64,000 bases of DNA, taken from positions 310,001 through 374,000 of the forward strand of contig OZ244931.1 in assembly GCA_965222215.1 (NCBI GenBank), given 5' to 3'. The translations under genes and the position numbers were made by a program. The DNA comes from JABJAG01 sp965222215 (GTDB taxonomy: Bacteria; Pseudomonadota; Alphaproteobacteria; UBA6615). The notes under the pieces are model-generated. The model worked only from the letters and a program-made list of their open reading frames with translations, did not search any database and had not been told where the DNA came from. Below are positions 1 through 8,491 of this stretch, piece by piece. Numbering within the stretch: position 1 is the first letter of the stretch; each line of letters starts with the position of its first letter.

Positions 1-456
1 GTCCGCGGCTGCGGCGATAGTGACGAGGCCCGCGACGCGCTGACCGCCGCCAAGCCGGTCGAGTTCCATGGCCGCCAGCACGGCGATCCAGCCGCCCATG
101 GACGAACCGACGAGGATGAGATCGCCGCCGAGGCCGGCCACGTTCGTGCCCGCATGCCGGATGACGGTGACCGCGTCGTTCAGCCAGCGCCCGATGGTGC
201 CGTCCCGGAATTCGCCGCCGGAATGGCCGTGCCCGGAATAGTCGAGCCGCAGAAAGGCTTGGCCGTTCTTCCGGGCCCAGCTTTCCAAAACGGTTGCCTT
301 CTGACCGGTCATGTCGGACATAAAGCCGCCGAGGAACACGACGCCCGGCCCGTTGCCGGTTTCGTTGCCCGTCCCGGAGGCCGGGCTGGCCACGTAAGCA
401 AGCCGGGTACCGTCATCGGCGGTGACGAATTCGGGTTCGGGGGCGGCGGAGTTCAT
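1..456 (-). CDS. Alpha/beta hydrolase (partial, C-terminus outside window)
   Basis: The 152 visible codons read from an ATG at 456 to the window edge without a stop. The N-terminal part has the alpha/beta hydrolase layout: a strand ending VVFLGGFMSD (oxyanion region), an RLDYSGHGHSGG loop, and the nucleophile elbow GSSMGG (G-x-S-x-G) near residue 115. This resembles ABHD10-like serine esterases/thioesterases; the substrate cannot be deduced. The acid and His of the triad would lie beyond the edge. It is divergent from the glycosyltransferase starting at 478, leaving only 21 bp between the start codons, so the promoters must overlap the coding ends or one start is annotated too early. Family assignment is firm, specificity is not. 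Confidence 0.85.
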   Translation of the reverse strand, partial: MNSAAPEPEFVTADDGTRLAYVASPASGTGNETGNGPGVVFLGGFMSDMTGQKATVLESWARKNGQAFLRLDYSGHGHSGGEFRDGTIGRWLNDAVTVIRHAGTNVAGLGGDLILVGSSMGGWIAVLAAMELDRLGGGQRVAGLVTIAAAAD

Positions 457-477
457 GGAGCAGGTACGCGAAAAGCA

Positions 478-1713
478 ATGAACGACGTTCCCGAGTCTAG
501 CACCCCGCCCCATGCGGATCACAACGATACGGCGCGCCGCCTGCCGGTCGTGCTGCAGGTCCTGCCCTCGCTCGACGTGGGCGGCGGCGGGGTCGAGCGC
601 AGCGCGATCGACGTGGCCGAGGCGCTGGTGCTGGCCGGCAAGCCGGCGCTGGTCGCCTCGCAGGGCGGCAAGCAGGTGGTCGAGCTCGAACGCCGTGGCG
701 CGCGCCATATCGAACTGCCGCTGGCGTCCAAGAACCCGCTTGTCATCCGCCGGAACATCGCCCGGCTGCGCGAGGTGATCGAACGCGAGCATGTCGATCT
801 GGTCCATGTGCGCTCGCGGGCCCCCGCGTGGAGCGCCCGGGCGGCCGCGCGCGAGGCGGGAGTTCCGTTCGTCACGACGTTTCACGGCACCTATAATTTC
901 GGCACCGGAATCTTCGGCGACCTGAAGAAGCGCTACAACGCCATCATGGTCGAGGGCGACGCCATCATCGCCAACTCGCAGTTTATCGCCGACCATATCG
1001 CCGCCAACTACGGCGTCAGCGGGGAACACGTGCATGTCATCCCGCGCGGCATCGACACCGCCAGTTTCGACGCCGAGGGTTTCAACCCGAACCGGATGAT
1101 CGAACTGGCCAGCAAGTGGCGTGTGCCCGACGGCAACGCCGTGGTGATGCTGCCGGGCCGCCTGACGCGATGGAAAGGCCAGCTCCTGTTCGTCGAGGCC
1201 CTGGCGCAGCTCAAGTCCCGGCGCGGGTCGGAGAATTTTCGTGTGACCGGCTTGTTGGTCGGCTCCGACCAGGGGCGAGAAGCCTACCGCGAGGAACTGG
1301 AGACACAGATCGACGAGAAAGGCCTCGGCGGCGACGTGCAGATCGTCGGTCACTGCGCGGATATGCCCGCGGCCTACATGCTCTCCGACGTGGTGGTATC
1401 GGCCTCTACCGACCCGGAGGCGTTCGGCCGCGTCATCGCGGAAGCCCAGGCGATGGGTCGCCCGGTCGTCGTGGCGGACCATGGCGGCGCGGCGGAACAG
1501 GTGATCGAGGGGGAGACCGGCTGGCGCTTCACGCCGGGCAACCCGCAGGCGCTGACCGATGCGCTGGAAACCGCACTTGCGCTCGATGCCGATGCGCGCG
1601 CGACATTGGCGGTCCGCGCGGCCGAACACGCGCGGGGCAACTATTCCAAGGCGGGCATGTGCGCGGCGACGTTGCGCGTCTACGCCGGACTTCACGAGGC
1701 CGGTAAGCGGTGA
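478..1713 (+). CDS. Glycosyltransferase family 4
   Basis: 411 residues from the ATG at 478. The open frame continues upstream to 154, but that part is antisense to the hydrolase, so 478 was chosen. The GT-B fold of GT4 retaining glycosyltransferases is visible: the acceptor loop GGGGVERS near residues 35-42, the NSQFIADHI segment, the sugar-nucleotide strand VVMLPGRLTRWKGQ, and the E-x7-E motif (EAFGRVIAE, about residues 314-322). It would transfer a sugar from an activated donor to an LPS core or other surface glycan in the cytoplasm. It overlaps the following GT9 gene by 4 bp (GTGA), so the two are translationally coupled and probably serve the same glycan. Confidence 0.9.
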   Translation: MNDVPESSTPPHADHNDTARRLPVVLQVLPSLDVGGGGVERSAIDVAEALVLAGKPALVASQGGKQVVELERRGARHIELPLASKNPLVIRRNIARLREVIEREHVDLVHVRSRAPAWSARAAAREAGVPFVTTFHGTYNFGTGIFGDLKKRYNAIMVEGDAIIANSQFIADHIAANYGVSGEHVHVIPRGIDTASFDAEGFNPNRMIELASKWRVPDGNAVVMLPGRLTRWKGQLLFVEALAQLKSRRGSENFRVTGLLVGSDQGREAYREELETQIDEKGLGGDVQIVGHCADMPAAYMLSDVVVSASTDPEAFGRVIAEAQAMGRPVVVADHGGAAEQVIEGETGWRFTPGNPQALTDALETALALDADARATLAVRAAEHARGNYSKAGMCAATLRVYAGLHEAGKR

Positions 1714-2642
1714 ACGCGGGCGGGAAACGCATCCTGGTAATCAAGCTCGGCGCGCTGGGCGATATCGTGCAGGCGACCGGTCCGTTCGCGGCCATTCGCG
1801 CGCACCATCCCGACGCGCACATCACGTTGCTCACCGGCCCGGCCTATGCCGGCTTTCTCAAAAGCTCGGACTGGTTCGACGAGGTCTGGGAAGACGTGCG
1901 GCCCGGCTGGCGTGATCTGCTCGGCTGGCTGCGTGTGCGCCGCCGGCTGAAGCGCGGCCGGTTCGACCGGGTCTACGATCTCCAGACATCGGACCGTTCC
2001 AGCGGCTACTTCCACCTGATGTTGCCGGGCCCGCGGCCCGAATGGTCGGGCATCGCCCGGTTCGCGTCCCACCCGCATTCGAACAGGGACCGCGACAACA
2101 TGCACACCGTCGACCGGCAGGCCGACCAGCTCGCCATGGCCGGCATCGATCGGGTGCCCGCGCCGTCGCTTGAATGGGTCGAAGCCGACGTGTCGCGCTA
2201 CGGCATCTCCGGGAAGTATGTGCTGATGGTGCCCGGCGGCTCGGCGCACCGGCCGGAGAAGCGCTGGTCGGCGGGGCGCTACACCGAACTTGCCCGGCGG
2301 CTCGCCGCAAAAGGCATCACCCCAGTCCTGATCGGCGCGGGGCCGGATGCCCACGCCACCGGCACGGTGGCCTCTTTCTGCGAGGGCTCGCTCGACCTGA
2401 CGGCGGACACCAGCTTCGCCGAGATCGTCGCTCTGGCCCGTGGCGCTGCGGGCGCGGTCGGCAACGATACCGGCCCCATGCACCTCATCGCCACGGCGGG
2501 CTGCCCGTCGGTCGCGCTCTATTCCTTCGCCTCGGACCCGGCACTCTGCGCCCAGAAAGGCCCCGACGTGACCATCATCCGCAAGGACCTGCTGGACGAC
2601 GTGTCGGTCGATGAGGTTGAAGCGGCGCTCAAGCTGGACTAA
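1710..2642 (+). CDS. Glycosyltransferase family 9 (heptosyltransferase-like)
   Basis: 310 residues with a GTG start that overlaps the stop of the GT4 gene. The N-terminus ILVIKLGALGDIVQATG and the C-terminal GNDTGPMHLIATAG signature (about residues 250-263) are those of GT9 ADP-heptose:LPS heptosyltransferases. The donor-site strand MVPGGSAHRPEKRW fits the same family. It is expected to act on lipid A-core at the inner face of the cytoplasmic membrane. Whether the donor is heptose or another sugar cannot be read from the sequence. Coupling to GT4 and the presence of kdsB elsewhere in the window fit an LPS role. Confidence 0.9.
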   Translation: MNAGGKRILVIKLGALGDIVQATGPFAAIRAHHPDAHITLLTGPAYAGFLKSSDWFDEVWEDVRPGWRDLLGWLRVRRRLKRGRFDRVYDLQTSDRSSGYFHLMLPGPRPEWSGIARFASHPHSNRDRDNMHTVDRQADQLAMAGIDRVPAPSLEWVEADVSRYGISGKYVLMVPGGSAHRPEKRWSAGRYTELARRLAAKGITPVLIGAGPDAHATGTVASFCEGSLDLTADTSFAEIVALARGAAGAVGNDTGPMHLIATAGCPSVALYSFASDPALCAQKGPDVTIIRKDLLDDVSVDEVEAALKLD

Positions 2643-2708
2643 ATCCCCCGCATGCGCCCGGTTCCGGTTAACCGGGCGTTTGGATTTTCGCGACACAACG
2701 GAACCGAC

Positions 2709-4709
2709 ATGTCTGACCCCGCACACGCCGACCAGATCACGATCACGCTGCCCGACGGCAGCGCGCGCACCCATGCGCGCGGCGTGACCGGTGCGGACAT
2801 CGCGGCCGATATCGGACCGGGCCTCGCCAAGGCGGCGCTGGCGGTGAAGGTCGACGGCGAGATCCGCGATCTCAACCGTCCCATTGAGGCCGACGCCGAA
2901 CTGGCGATCGTCACGATCAAGGACGAGGACGCGCTGGAGCTGATCCGCCACGACGCGGCCCATGTGCTCGCCGAGGCGGTGCAGGAACTGTTTCCGGGCA
3001 CGCAGATCACCTTCGGTCCGGCAACCGACGACGGCTTCTATTACGATTTCCACCGCGAGGAGCCGTTCTCGACCGAGGACTTCGAGGCCATCGAGAAGAA
3101 GATGGCCGAGATCGTCGGCCGTGACGAGGAGATCGTCCGCGAGGTCTGGTCGAAGGACGAGGTTCGCAAGTTCTTCGCCAAGGAAGGCGAGACGTTCAAG
3201 GCCGAGTGGGTCGGCGAGCTTCCCGACGCTGAAGACATCACGATGTACCGCCAGGGCGACTGGATCGACCTGTGCCGCGGCCCGCACCTGCCGTCCACGG
3301 GCAAGCTGCCCAAGGCATTCAAGCTCATGAAACTAGCCGGCGCCTACTGGCGCGGCGATGCGTCGAACCCGCAGCTGCAGCGCATCTACGGTACGGCGTG
3401 GCGGAACGAAAAAGAGCTCAAGTCCTACCTCACCATGCTGGAGGAGGCCGAAAAGCGCGACCATCGCCGCATCGGCCGCGAGATGGGGCTGTTCCATATC
3501 CAGGAAGAAGCGGTGGGTTCCGTGTTCTGGCACCCGAATGGCTGGACGCTCTACCAAGCGTGCGAGGACTATATGCGCACGCGGCTCGATGGTGCCGGCT
3601 ATGTCGAGGTGAAGACGCCGCAGCTCGTTGACCGCGTGCTGTGGGAGAAGTCGGGCCACTGGGAGAAATTCCGAGAGAACATGTTCGTCGCCGAGGTGGA
3701 CGAGAGCGAACCCGCCTCGCATGGCCATGAGCACGACCACGATGCGCCATCGACGCCGGGCAACCGGATGCTGGCGCTCAAGCCGATGAACTGCCCGTGC
3801 CACGTGCAGATTTTTTCAAATTCCGGCATGAAGAGTTATCGCGACCTGCCGCTGCGCATGGCGGAGTTCGGCTCCTGCCATCGCTACGAGCCCTCGGGCG
3901 CGCTGCACGGCATCATGCGCGTGCGCGCCTTCACCCAGGACGATGCCCATATCTTCTGTACCGAGGACCAGATCGTCGATGAGACGAAAGCCTTCTGCGA
4001 ACTGCTGCAGTCCGTCTACAAGGACTTCGGTTTTGAGGAGGTCGCCGTGAAGTTCTCCGACCGGCCCGAGGTGCGCGCCGGCGACGACGCCACGTGGGAC
4101 CGGGCCGAGAAGGCGCTCATGGATGCGACCAACGCGGCCGGGCTGGAGTTCACGCTCAACCCGGGCGAGGGCGCATTCTACGGCCCGAAACTGGAATTCG
4201 TGCTCCGCGACGCCATCGGCCGGGACTGGCAGTGCGGTACCCTGCAGGTGGACTTCGTGCTGCCCGAGCGGCTCGACGCGAGCTACATCGACGAGAGCGG
4301 CGACAAGGCGCGCCCGGTGATGCTCCACCGCGCGATCCTCGGCTCATTCGAGCGCTTCATCGGCATTTTGATCGAAAACTTTGCGGGCCGTTTCCCGCTC
4401 TGGCTCGCGCCGGTGCAGGCCGTAGTCGCGACGATCACGTCGGACGCCGACGAATACGCCGAGGAGGTCGCGGCCGCGTGCCGGGCCGCGGGGCTGCGGG
4501 TCGAGGCCGATCTGCGTAACGAAAAGATCAACCGCAAGGTCCGCGACCATTCGCACCAGCACGTGCCTGCGATCCTTGTCGTGGGCCGCCGCGAGGCCGA
4601 GGAGGGCACGGTTGCCGTCCGCCGGCTCGGCTCGAAGGATCAGGAAGTTCTTGCGTTGGCCGACGTGGTCGGCAAACTTAGTGACGAAGCGCGCAGCCCT
4701 GCGGGGTGA
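2709..4709 (+). CDS. thrS: Threonine--tRNA ligase
   Basis: 666 residues from the ATG at 2709 (MSDPAHADQI). An in-frame ATG at 2652 would add 19 residues unlike any ThrRS. Domains in order: TGS (1-66), editing domain with the metal-site HDAAH near residue 80 and CRGPH near 188, and the class II catalytic core. In the core are the zinc Cys in NCPCHV (about 361), motif 2 (CHRYEPSG) and motif 3 (LGSFERFIG), followed by the anticodon-binding domain (about 560-660). It charges tRNA-Thr and clears Ser-tRNA-Thr. A loop of roughly 20 residues rich in His and Asp (about 331-352, HGHEHDHD) sits just before the zinc cysteine and looks lineage-specific. infC follows after 49 bp, the classic thrS-infC order. 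Confidence 0.98.
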   Translation: MSDPAHADQITITLPDGSARTHARGVTGADIAADIGPGLAKAALAVKVDGEIRDLNRPIEADAELAIVTIKDEDALELIRHDAAHVLAEAVQELFPGTQITFGPATDDGFYYDFHREEPFSTEDFEAIEKKMAEIVGRDEEIVREVWSKDEVRKFFAKEGETFKAEWVGELPDAEDITMYRQGDWIDLCRGPHLPSTGKLPKAFKLMKLAGAYWRGDASNPQLQRIYGTAWRNEKELKSYLTMLEEAEKRDHRRIGREMGLFHIQEEAVGSVFWHPNGWTLYQACEDYMRTRLDGAGYVEVKTPQLVDRVLWEKSGHWEKFRENMFVAEVDESEPASHGHEHDHDAPSTPGNRMLALKPMNCPCHVQIFSNSGMKSYRDLPLRMAEFGSCHRYEPSGALHGIMRVRAFTQDDAHIFCTEDQIVDETKAFCELLQSVYKDFGFEEVAVKFSDRPEVRAGDDATWDRAEKALMDATNAAGLEFTLNPGEGAFYGPKLEFVLRDAIGRDWQCGTLQVDFVLPERLDASYIDESGDKARPVMLHRAILGSFERFIGILIENFAGRFPLWLAPVQAVVATITSDADEYAEEVAAACRAAGLRVEADLRNEKINRKVRDHSHQHVPAILVVGRREAEEGTVAVRRLGSKDQEVLALADVVGKLSDEARSPAG

Positions 4710-4745
4710 GGTGCGCGAAACAACGTTATTTGCGTGAATTGCGAG

Positions 4746-4761
4746 AAGGAGAACAGTAATC
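4746..4761 (+). promoter_or_regulatory. infC: Shine-Dalgarno plus AUC start codon of infC
   Basis: AAGGAGA at 4746-4752 is followed six bases later by ATC at 4759-4761. The next codons give the expected IF-3 N-terminus (ARRPVDVTPPKKDG) with no ATG, GTG or TTG in that position. The first ordinary start (GTG 4780) has no Shine-Dalgarno sequence and would remove seven conserved residues. infC genes in other bacteria use AUU/AUC/AUA-type starts for autoregulation by IF-3 start-codon discrimination. That mechanism is inferred here from the family. Confidence 0.85.
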
Positions 4762-5298
4762 GCTAGACGCCCGGTAGACGTGACGCCCCCGAAAAAGGAC
4801 GGGCCACGGATCAACGAGGATATTTCTGTCGCGCAGGTGCGGCTCGTTGACGAAAACGGAGAGCAGGTCGGTGTCGTTTCGACGGACGATGCTCTGCAGC
4901 GCGCCGGCAATGCCGGCCTCGACCTGGTGGAGGTTTCGCCCAACGCCGAACCCCCGGTTTGCAAGATCATCGATTACGGCAAGCTGAAGTACCAGGAACA
5001 GAAAAAGAAGAACGAGGCGCGCAAGAAGCAGAAGACGATCGACGTCAAGGAGATCAAGCTTCGCCCCAACATCGACACCCACGATTACGACGTGAAGATG
5101 CGCAACGCGCGCCGTTTCATCGACGATGGCGACAAGGTGAAGGTCACCCTGCGCTTCCGTGGACGCGAGATGGCGCATCAGGATCTGGGCGCGCAGGTGC
5201 TCCAGCGGGTTCGCGACGAACTCGACGAGATCGCCAAGGTCGAACAGATGCCGAAGATGGAAGGCCGCCAGATGGTGATGGTGATGTCACCGCGCTAG
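4759..5298 (+). CDS. infC: Translation initiation factor IF-3
   Basis: 179 residues when started at the ATC codon at 4759, which has a well-placed AAGGAGA. The N-domain (GPRINEDISVAQVRLVDENG), the basic linker (QEQKKKNEARKKQKT) and the C-domain (KEIKLRPNIDTHDYDVK; KVKVTLRFRGREMAH) are all typical of IF-3. The protein binds the 30S subunit, prevents premature 50S joining and checks the initiator codon. The rare start codon suggests negative autoregulation. It follows thrS by 49 bp and ends at a strong intrinsic terminator, so thrS-infC can form a unit separate from the rpmI-rplT operon 3 kb downstream. Confidence 0.97.
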   Translation: MARRPVDVTPPKKDGPRINEDISVAQVRLVDENGEQVGVVSTDDALQRAGNAGLDLVEVSPNAEPPVCKIIDYGKLKYQEQKKKNEARKKQKTIDVKEIKLRPNIDTHDYDVKMRNARRFIDDGDKVKVTLRFRGREMAHQDLGAQVLQRVRDELDEIAKVEQMPKMEGRQMVMVMSPR

Positions 5299-5324
5299 GC
5301 CGAAGCCTTCAACGAAGAACACAG

Positions 5325-5357
5325 AGCCCCGCCCGGAAAACCGCGCGGGGCTTTTGT
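5325..5357 (+). terminator. Intrinsic terminator after infC
   Basis: The inverted repeat AGCCCCGC (5325-5332) and GCGGGGCT (5345-5352) encloses a 12-base loop and is followed directly by a T-rich run (TTTGTTTG). It lies 27 bp after the infC stop codon, as expected for a Rho-independent terminator. Confidence 0.9.
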
Positions 5358-5392
5358 TTGGGAGCAAGCACCGGCGTTGCAACACTCTCGCT

Positions 5393-5485
5393 CGTCATTC
5401 CTGCGCAGGCAGGAATCCATTGTCGCCGGAGCCCGACCGGGCAACCGCCTGCGTTCATGGGTCCCTGCCTTCGCAGGGACGACGA
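5393..5485. repeat. Intergenic hairpin repeat, family A, copy 1
   Basis: The element is bounded by imperfect hairpins (CCTGCGCAGGCAGG at one end, GTCCCTGCCTTCGCAGGGAC at the other) around a conserved middle (GCCCGACCGGGCAACCGCCTG). It matches the copies at 7270, 10229, 33445, 42186 and 42358. It lies between the convergent ends of infC and the esterase. Confidence 0.85.
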
Positions 5486-5494
5486 ATACGGCTG

Positions 5495-6232
5495 TCAGGC
5501 GTAACTTCTCGCCAACTCCGAAAGTATCGCCGCCAGCTCCCCTGGCGCTGAAAGCTGCGGCGCGTGGTCCGTATCCAGTGAATACAGTTTTCCGACCGGC
5601 GTTTCCGAGTACATCCGCTTCTGCAGCTCGGGAAACACGGACCTGTCCTGCAGGGTCTCGATATAGACCCGCGGTATGCTGCCGAACTTCTCCGCCGACA
5701 GTTGCAGCTTCGAACGCCGCCCACCCTCGGGCTGCGGCGTCAGTTTCGCGGCGGCGGCGGCTGCGTCGTCCGGGTCGGCGGTGTTGTAGAACACGTCGAC
5801 GGCGGAGGCCGGGTCGATCATCGAGGCGTGGTTGTCGTCGGAATAGGTGACGCGCGCGTGGGCGCCGGTCATCCAGTCCTCCCAGGCACGTTCGTAGAAA
5901 TCGACAATGGAATCCCCGTCCGGCAGCAGGAACGCGCACAGGTAGACGGCGAGCGAGATTTTCTCCGGCCGCAGTTCCGAGACCTGCGATGCCACCGTGC
6001 CGCCCATGGAATGCCCGACCACGATCACCGGCGCGTCGGCTTCGTCGATCAGGCCCGCGACGGTCTCCGCGTACAGCATGGTCGTCACGTCGCCCGGCGG
6101 CGTCTCGTCATGGCCGTCGCCGGGCAGATCGACCGCGATGGCCCTGTGGCCTCCGGCCTCCAGCAACGGCACCAGCCGCTCCCAGGCCCAGGCCCCCTGC
6201 CACGCGCCGTGGATGAGCAGGAACGTCGCCAT
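5495..6232 (-). CDS. Alpha/beta hydrolase, methyl-esterase/SABP2-like
   Basis: 245 residues. HGAWQGAWAW at the N-terminus (oxyanion hole), the nucleophile elbow GHSMGG (Ser near residue 74), and a C-terminal DTDHAPQLSAP segment supplying the catalytic His match small esterases of the salicylate-binding-protein/EstA type. It has no signal peptide, so it is probably cytosolic. The natural ester is unknown. Its start codon (CAT at 6230-6232) touches the stop codon of the upstream 2OG-oxygenase gene, indicating an operon and perhaps consecutive steps on a small molecule. It is transcribed toward infC. Confidence 0.9.
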   Translation of the reverse strand: MATFLLIHGAWQGAWAWERLVPLLEAGGHRAIAVDLPGDGHDETPPGDVTTMLYAETVAGLIDEADAPVIVVGHSMGGTVASQVSELRPEKISLAVYLCAFLLPDGDSIVDFYERAWEDWMTGAHARVTYSDDNHASMIDPASAVDVFYNTADPDDAAAAAAKLTPQPEGGRRSKLQLSAEKFGSIPRVYIETLQDRSVFPELQKRMYSETPVGKLYSLDTDHAPQLSAPGELAAILSELARSYA

Positions 6233-7225
6233 TCAGTCCTTGTCGGCTTTGAGTCGGGTGGAGGTGTATTTCTCCACGCGGTACGGCCCGGAATAGACCG
6301 GCGGATACTTTGGCGGGTTGTCCGCGTCGGTGCAGGTCGGGATGCAGGCGATCTCGGCGTCGTAGTTCGGATGGTGGAAGAACACCACCGACAGCCGGTC
6401 CGCCGCGTCGCCCGCGTCGTCCGGTGGGATCGCGACCCGGTGCGGGTTCGAGACGAATCGGTCGTTGGTCCAGCGCATCATCAGGTCGCCGATGTTGATG
6501 ACGAAGGCATCCGCCGGTGTCGAGACGTCGATCCACGTGCCCGCCCGCGTGCGCACCTGCAGGCCGCCGGGCCGGTTCTCGCTCAGCAGGATCGTGAAGG
6601 TGCCGTAATCCGTATGCGTGCCGGCGCGGAGCTGGCCGGGCAGCGGATCGGACTCGGGCGGCGGGTAGCGGATGATCCGCAGCGCACCGATCTGCCGGTC
6701 GGTGTAGGCGCGGAAGAAGTCCGGCGGCAGGTCGAGCGCGCGGGCGAAGATTTCCTCAATGATCGCGCCGAGTTGCTCCAGCCGCTTGTAGTAGGCGGTC
6801 GCCGCCGCGCGGTACGTGGCCGGCTCCTCGGGATACACATTCTCAATGAAGTGCGCCGCCGCTGCCGGGTCCGTATGATAGGCATCGGCCGGGAAGTCCG
6901 GCGGGCCCATGTGGAACACTTCCTTCAGGTCCGGCGGCGTTTCCTCGCCGGACCCGTAGGCGAGTCCCTCGTCGCCGATGGCGCGGTAGCCGCGCGGCAC
7001 GCCGGGGGTCGGGTGGGTGACGGTGTTCTTTTCGGATGCGGGCCGGGCAAAGAAGGCGCGCGCGTTGTCGCGCAAATTCTCAATGATGTCGGGCTCGACC
7101 CCGTGGCCGACGATGGTGAAAAAGCCGATGCCCTCGCAGGCCTCGCGCACCTGCTGGACCACATCGTCATGCTCGCCCGCGAGAAACGGCGCGATATCGA
7201 TGACGGGGACGGTTTGTTCGCTCAT
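6233..7225 (-). CDS. Isopenicillin-N-synthase-family 2-oxoglutarate/Fe(II) dioxygenase
   Basis: 330 residues. VPVIDIAPFL at the N-terminus is the DIOX_N signature. The jelly-roll core has the iron ligands H-T-D (GTHTDYGTFTIL, about residue 193) and the distal His in SNPHRV, with Arg two residues after it for 2-oxoglutarate. These proteins hydroxylate, desaturate or cyclise small molecules; the substrate is not predictable. The stop codon abuts the start of the esterase gene, so the two are co-transcribed. The upstream gap contains a repeat and faces the 3' end of an SDR gene on the same strand. Confidence 0.9.
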   Translation of the reverse strand: MSEQTVPVIDIAPFLAGEHDDVVQQVREACEGIGFFTIVGHGVEPDIIENLRDNARAFFARPASEKNTVTHPTPGVPRGYRAIGDEGLAYGSGEETPPDLKEVFHMGPPDFPADAYHTDPAAAAHFIENVYPEEPATYRAAATAYYKRLEQLGAIIEEIFARALDLPPDFFRAYTDRQIGALRIIRYPPPESDPLPGQLRAGTHTDYGTFTILLSENRPGGLQVRTRAGTWIDVSTPADAFVINIGDLMMRWTNDRFVSNPHRVAIPPDDAGDAADRLSVVFFHHPNYDAEIACIPTCTDADNPPKYPPVYSGPYRVEKYTSTRLKADKD

Positions 7226-7269
7226 GGCACGATGGTAGCGCGGCAGCCCGCGAGCGTCGAACCCCCACG

Positions 7270-7396
7270 GTCGTCGTCCCTGCGGCCGCCCTCGCGTCCT
7301 GCGCGTTGGCGGAAACAGACCTGGGGAACCATCAACTCAGACGATTGCCCGGCCCGGCATCGGCGTCAATGGACCCTTGCCTTCGCAGGGGTGACG
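7270..7396. repeat. Intergenic hairpin repeat, family A, copy 2 (long variant)
   Basis: It shares the family A core and closing hairpin (CCTTGCCTTCGCAGGGGTGACGA). It carries an extra internal block (gcgcgttggcggaaacaga) that is otherwise seen only in the copy at 33445-33569. It occupies most of the 253-bp gap between the SDR and 2OG-oxygenase genes. A short CCTCAGGATGAGG palindrome follows at about 7437. Confidence 0.8.
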
Positions 7397-7478
7397 AGCG
7401 GGTCTTGCCCCAGCTTCAAGGGCGTCTCTCGAACAACCTCAGGATGAGGGCTCAGTCGTGCAATTTGGTCGGCGCTTC

Positions 7479-8261
7479 TTACCCCCGCGCTGACCGCGAA
7501 TGCTGGCCGCCGTCGGCCATGATGACAGTGCCGGACACCCACATCGCCTTCGGGCTGGCGAGGTAGGCCGCGAGCCAGCCCATTTCTTCGGGCTTGCCGG
7601 GGCGGCCGCCGGGCAGCGCCTTGTGGGTCTCGCGCCAGCGGGTCTCGTCGCCGAATTCCATGTCCGCGTTGATCTTGGCCTGGCTGACCAGCCGTTCGGT
7701 CTCGATGGGGCCGGGGTTGATGCCGACGACGCGCACGCCGTGGTCGAGGCTTTCCGCGCCGAGTGCGCGGGTGAGCTGCATCAGCGCGGCGTTGCCCATG
7801 GACCCGGCGATGTAGCCCGCACGCGGGCGCTCCCCGGCCATGCCGATCACGTTGACGATGGCGCCGTCGCCGCGCTCGCACATGCGCGGATAGATTCCCC
7901 GGATCAGGCTCACGAAGCCGAAGACCTTCAGGTCCCACGCGCTCCTGATTGTGTCGTTGTCCAGCCGCGACAGGTCGCCCGCGGGGATCGCACCGGCGTT
8001 GTTGACCAGGATATCGCAATCTCCGGCGGCGTCGATCAGCTTCGCCGCGTCCGCCTCGTTCGACAGGTCCAGCGCGTGAACCGTCGCCTGCGCGCCGAAG
8101 CGTGCGTTCAGGTCGTCGCGCACGGCGTTGAGATCGGCCTCGGTGCGGGAGACGAGGTGCAGCGAGGCGCCTTCTTCGGCCAGTACCTCGGCGACGGCCT
8201 TGCCGATCCCTTTGCTCGCGCCCGTGACGATGGCGGTCTTGCCGCTGAGTTCCAGATCCAT
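7479..8261 (-). CDS. SDR-family protein with atypical active site
   Basis: 260 residues. The Rossmann motif TGASKGIG (13-20) and the structural NNAG (87-90) are intact, so NAD(P) binding is likely. The catalytic elements are not canonical. The motif usually reading YxxxK is Y150-I-A-G-S154, with Ser in place of Lys, and the strand that normally carries the catalytic Ser reads VNVIGMAG. Either this is a known SDR branch using a different mechanism, or it has a binding/structural role. It is divergent from rpmI across a 230-bp gap. Fold assignment is firm; oxidoreductase activity is doubtful. Confidence 0.85.
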   Translation of the reverse strand: MDLELSGKTAIVTGASKGIGKAVAEVLAEEGASLHLVSRTEADLNAVRDDLNARFGAQATVHALDLSNEADAAKLIDAAGDCDILVNNAGAIPAGDLSRLDNDTIRSAWDLKVFGFVSLIRGIYPRMCERGDGAIVNVIGMAGERPRAGYIAGSMGNAALMQLTRALGAESLDHGVRVVGINPGPIETERLVSQAKINADMEFGDETRWRETHKALPGGRPGKPEEMGWLAAYLASPKAMWVSGTVIMADGGQHSRSARG

Positions 8262-8491
8262 GCTTCTTCCTCCGGTTATTCTTGGCCCGAACGCTAGTTT
8301 TCCGGCCGGGCAAAGGCAACCGAATCACAGGGAAATCAGCCGGATAAGCCCTTGTCAGGGCCGGGCAGCGCCGGTATAACCGCCGCCGTTTCAAAAATAG
8401 CGACGGTCTGGCAGGGCGAGTAGTAACGCCCGGGGCAGCCTACCCGTCGAGCACACGCGCAAGCGTCAACCCGCAAAGAGCGAGGACAACA

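Noticed and set aside
154..477. Upstream extension of the GT4 glycosyltransferase
   Set aside because: The frame is open, but the extra 108 residues lie antisense to the alpha/beta hydrolase and have no GT4 features.
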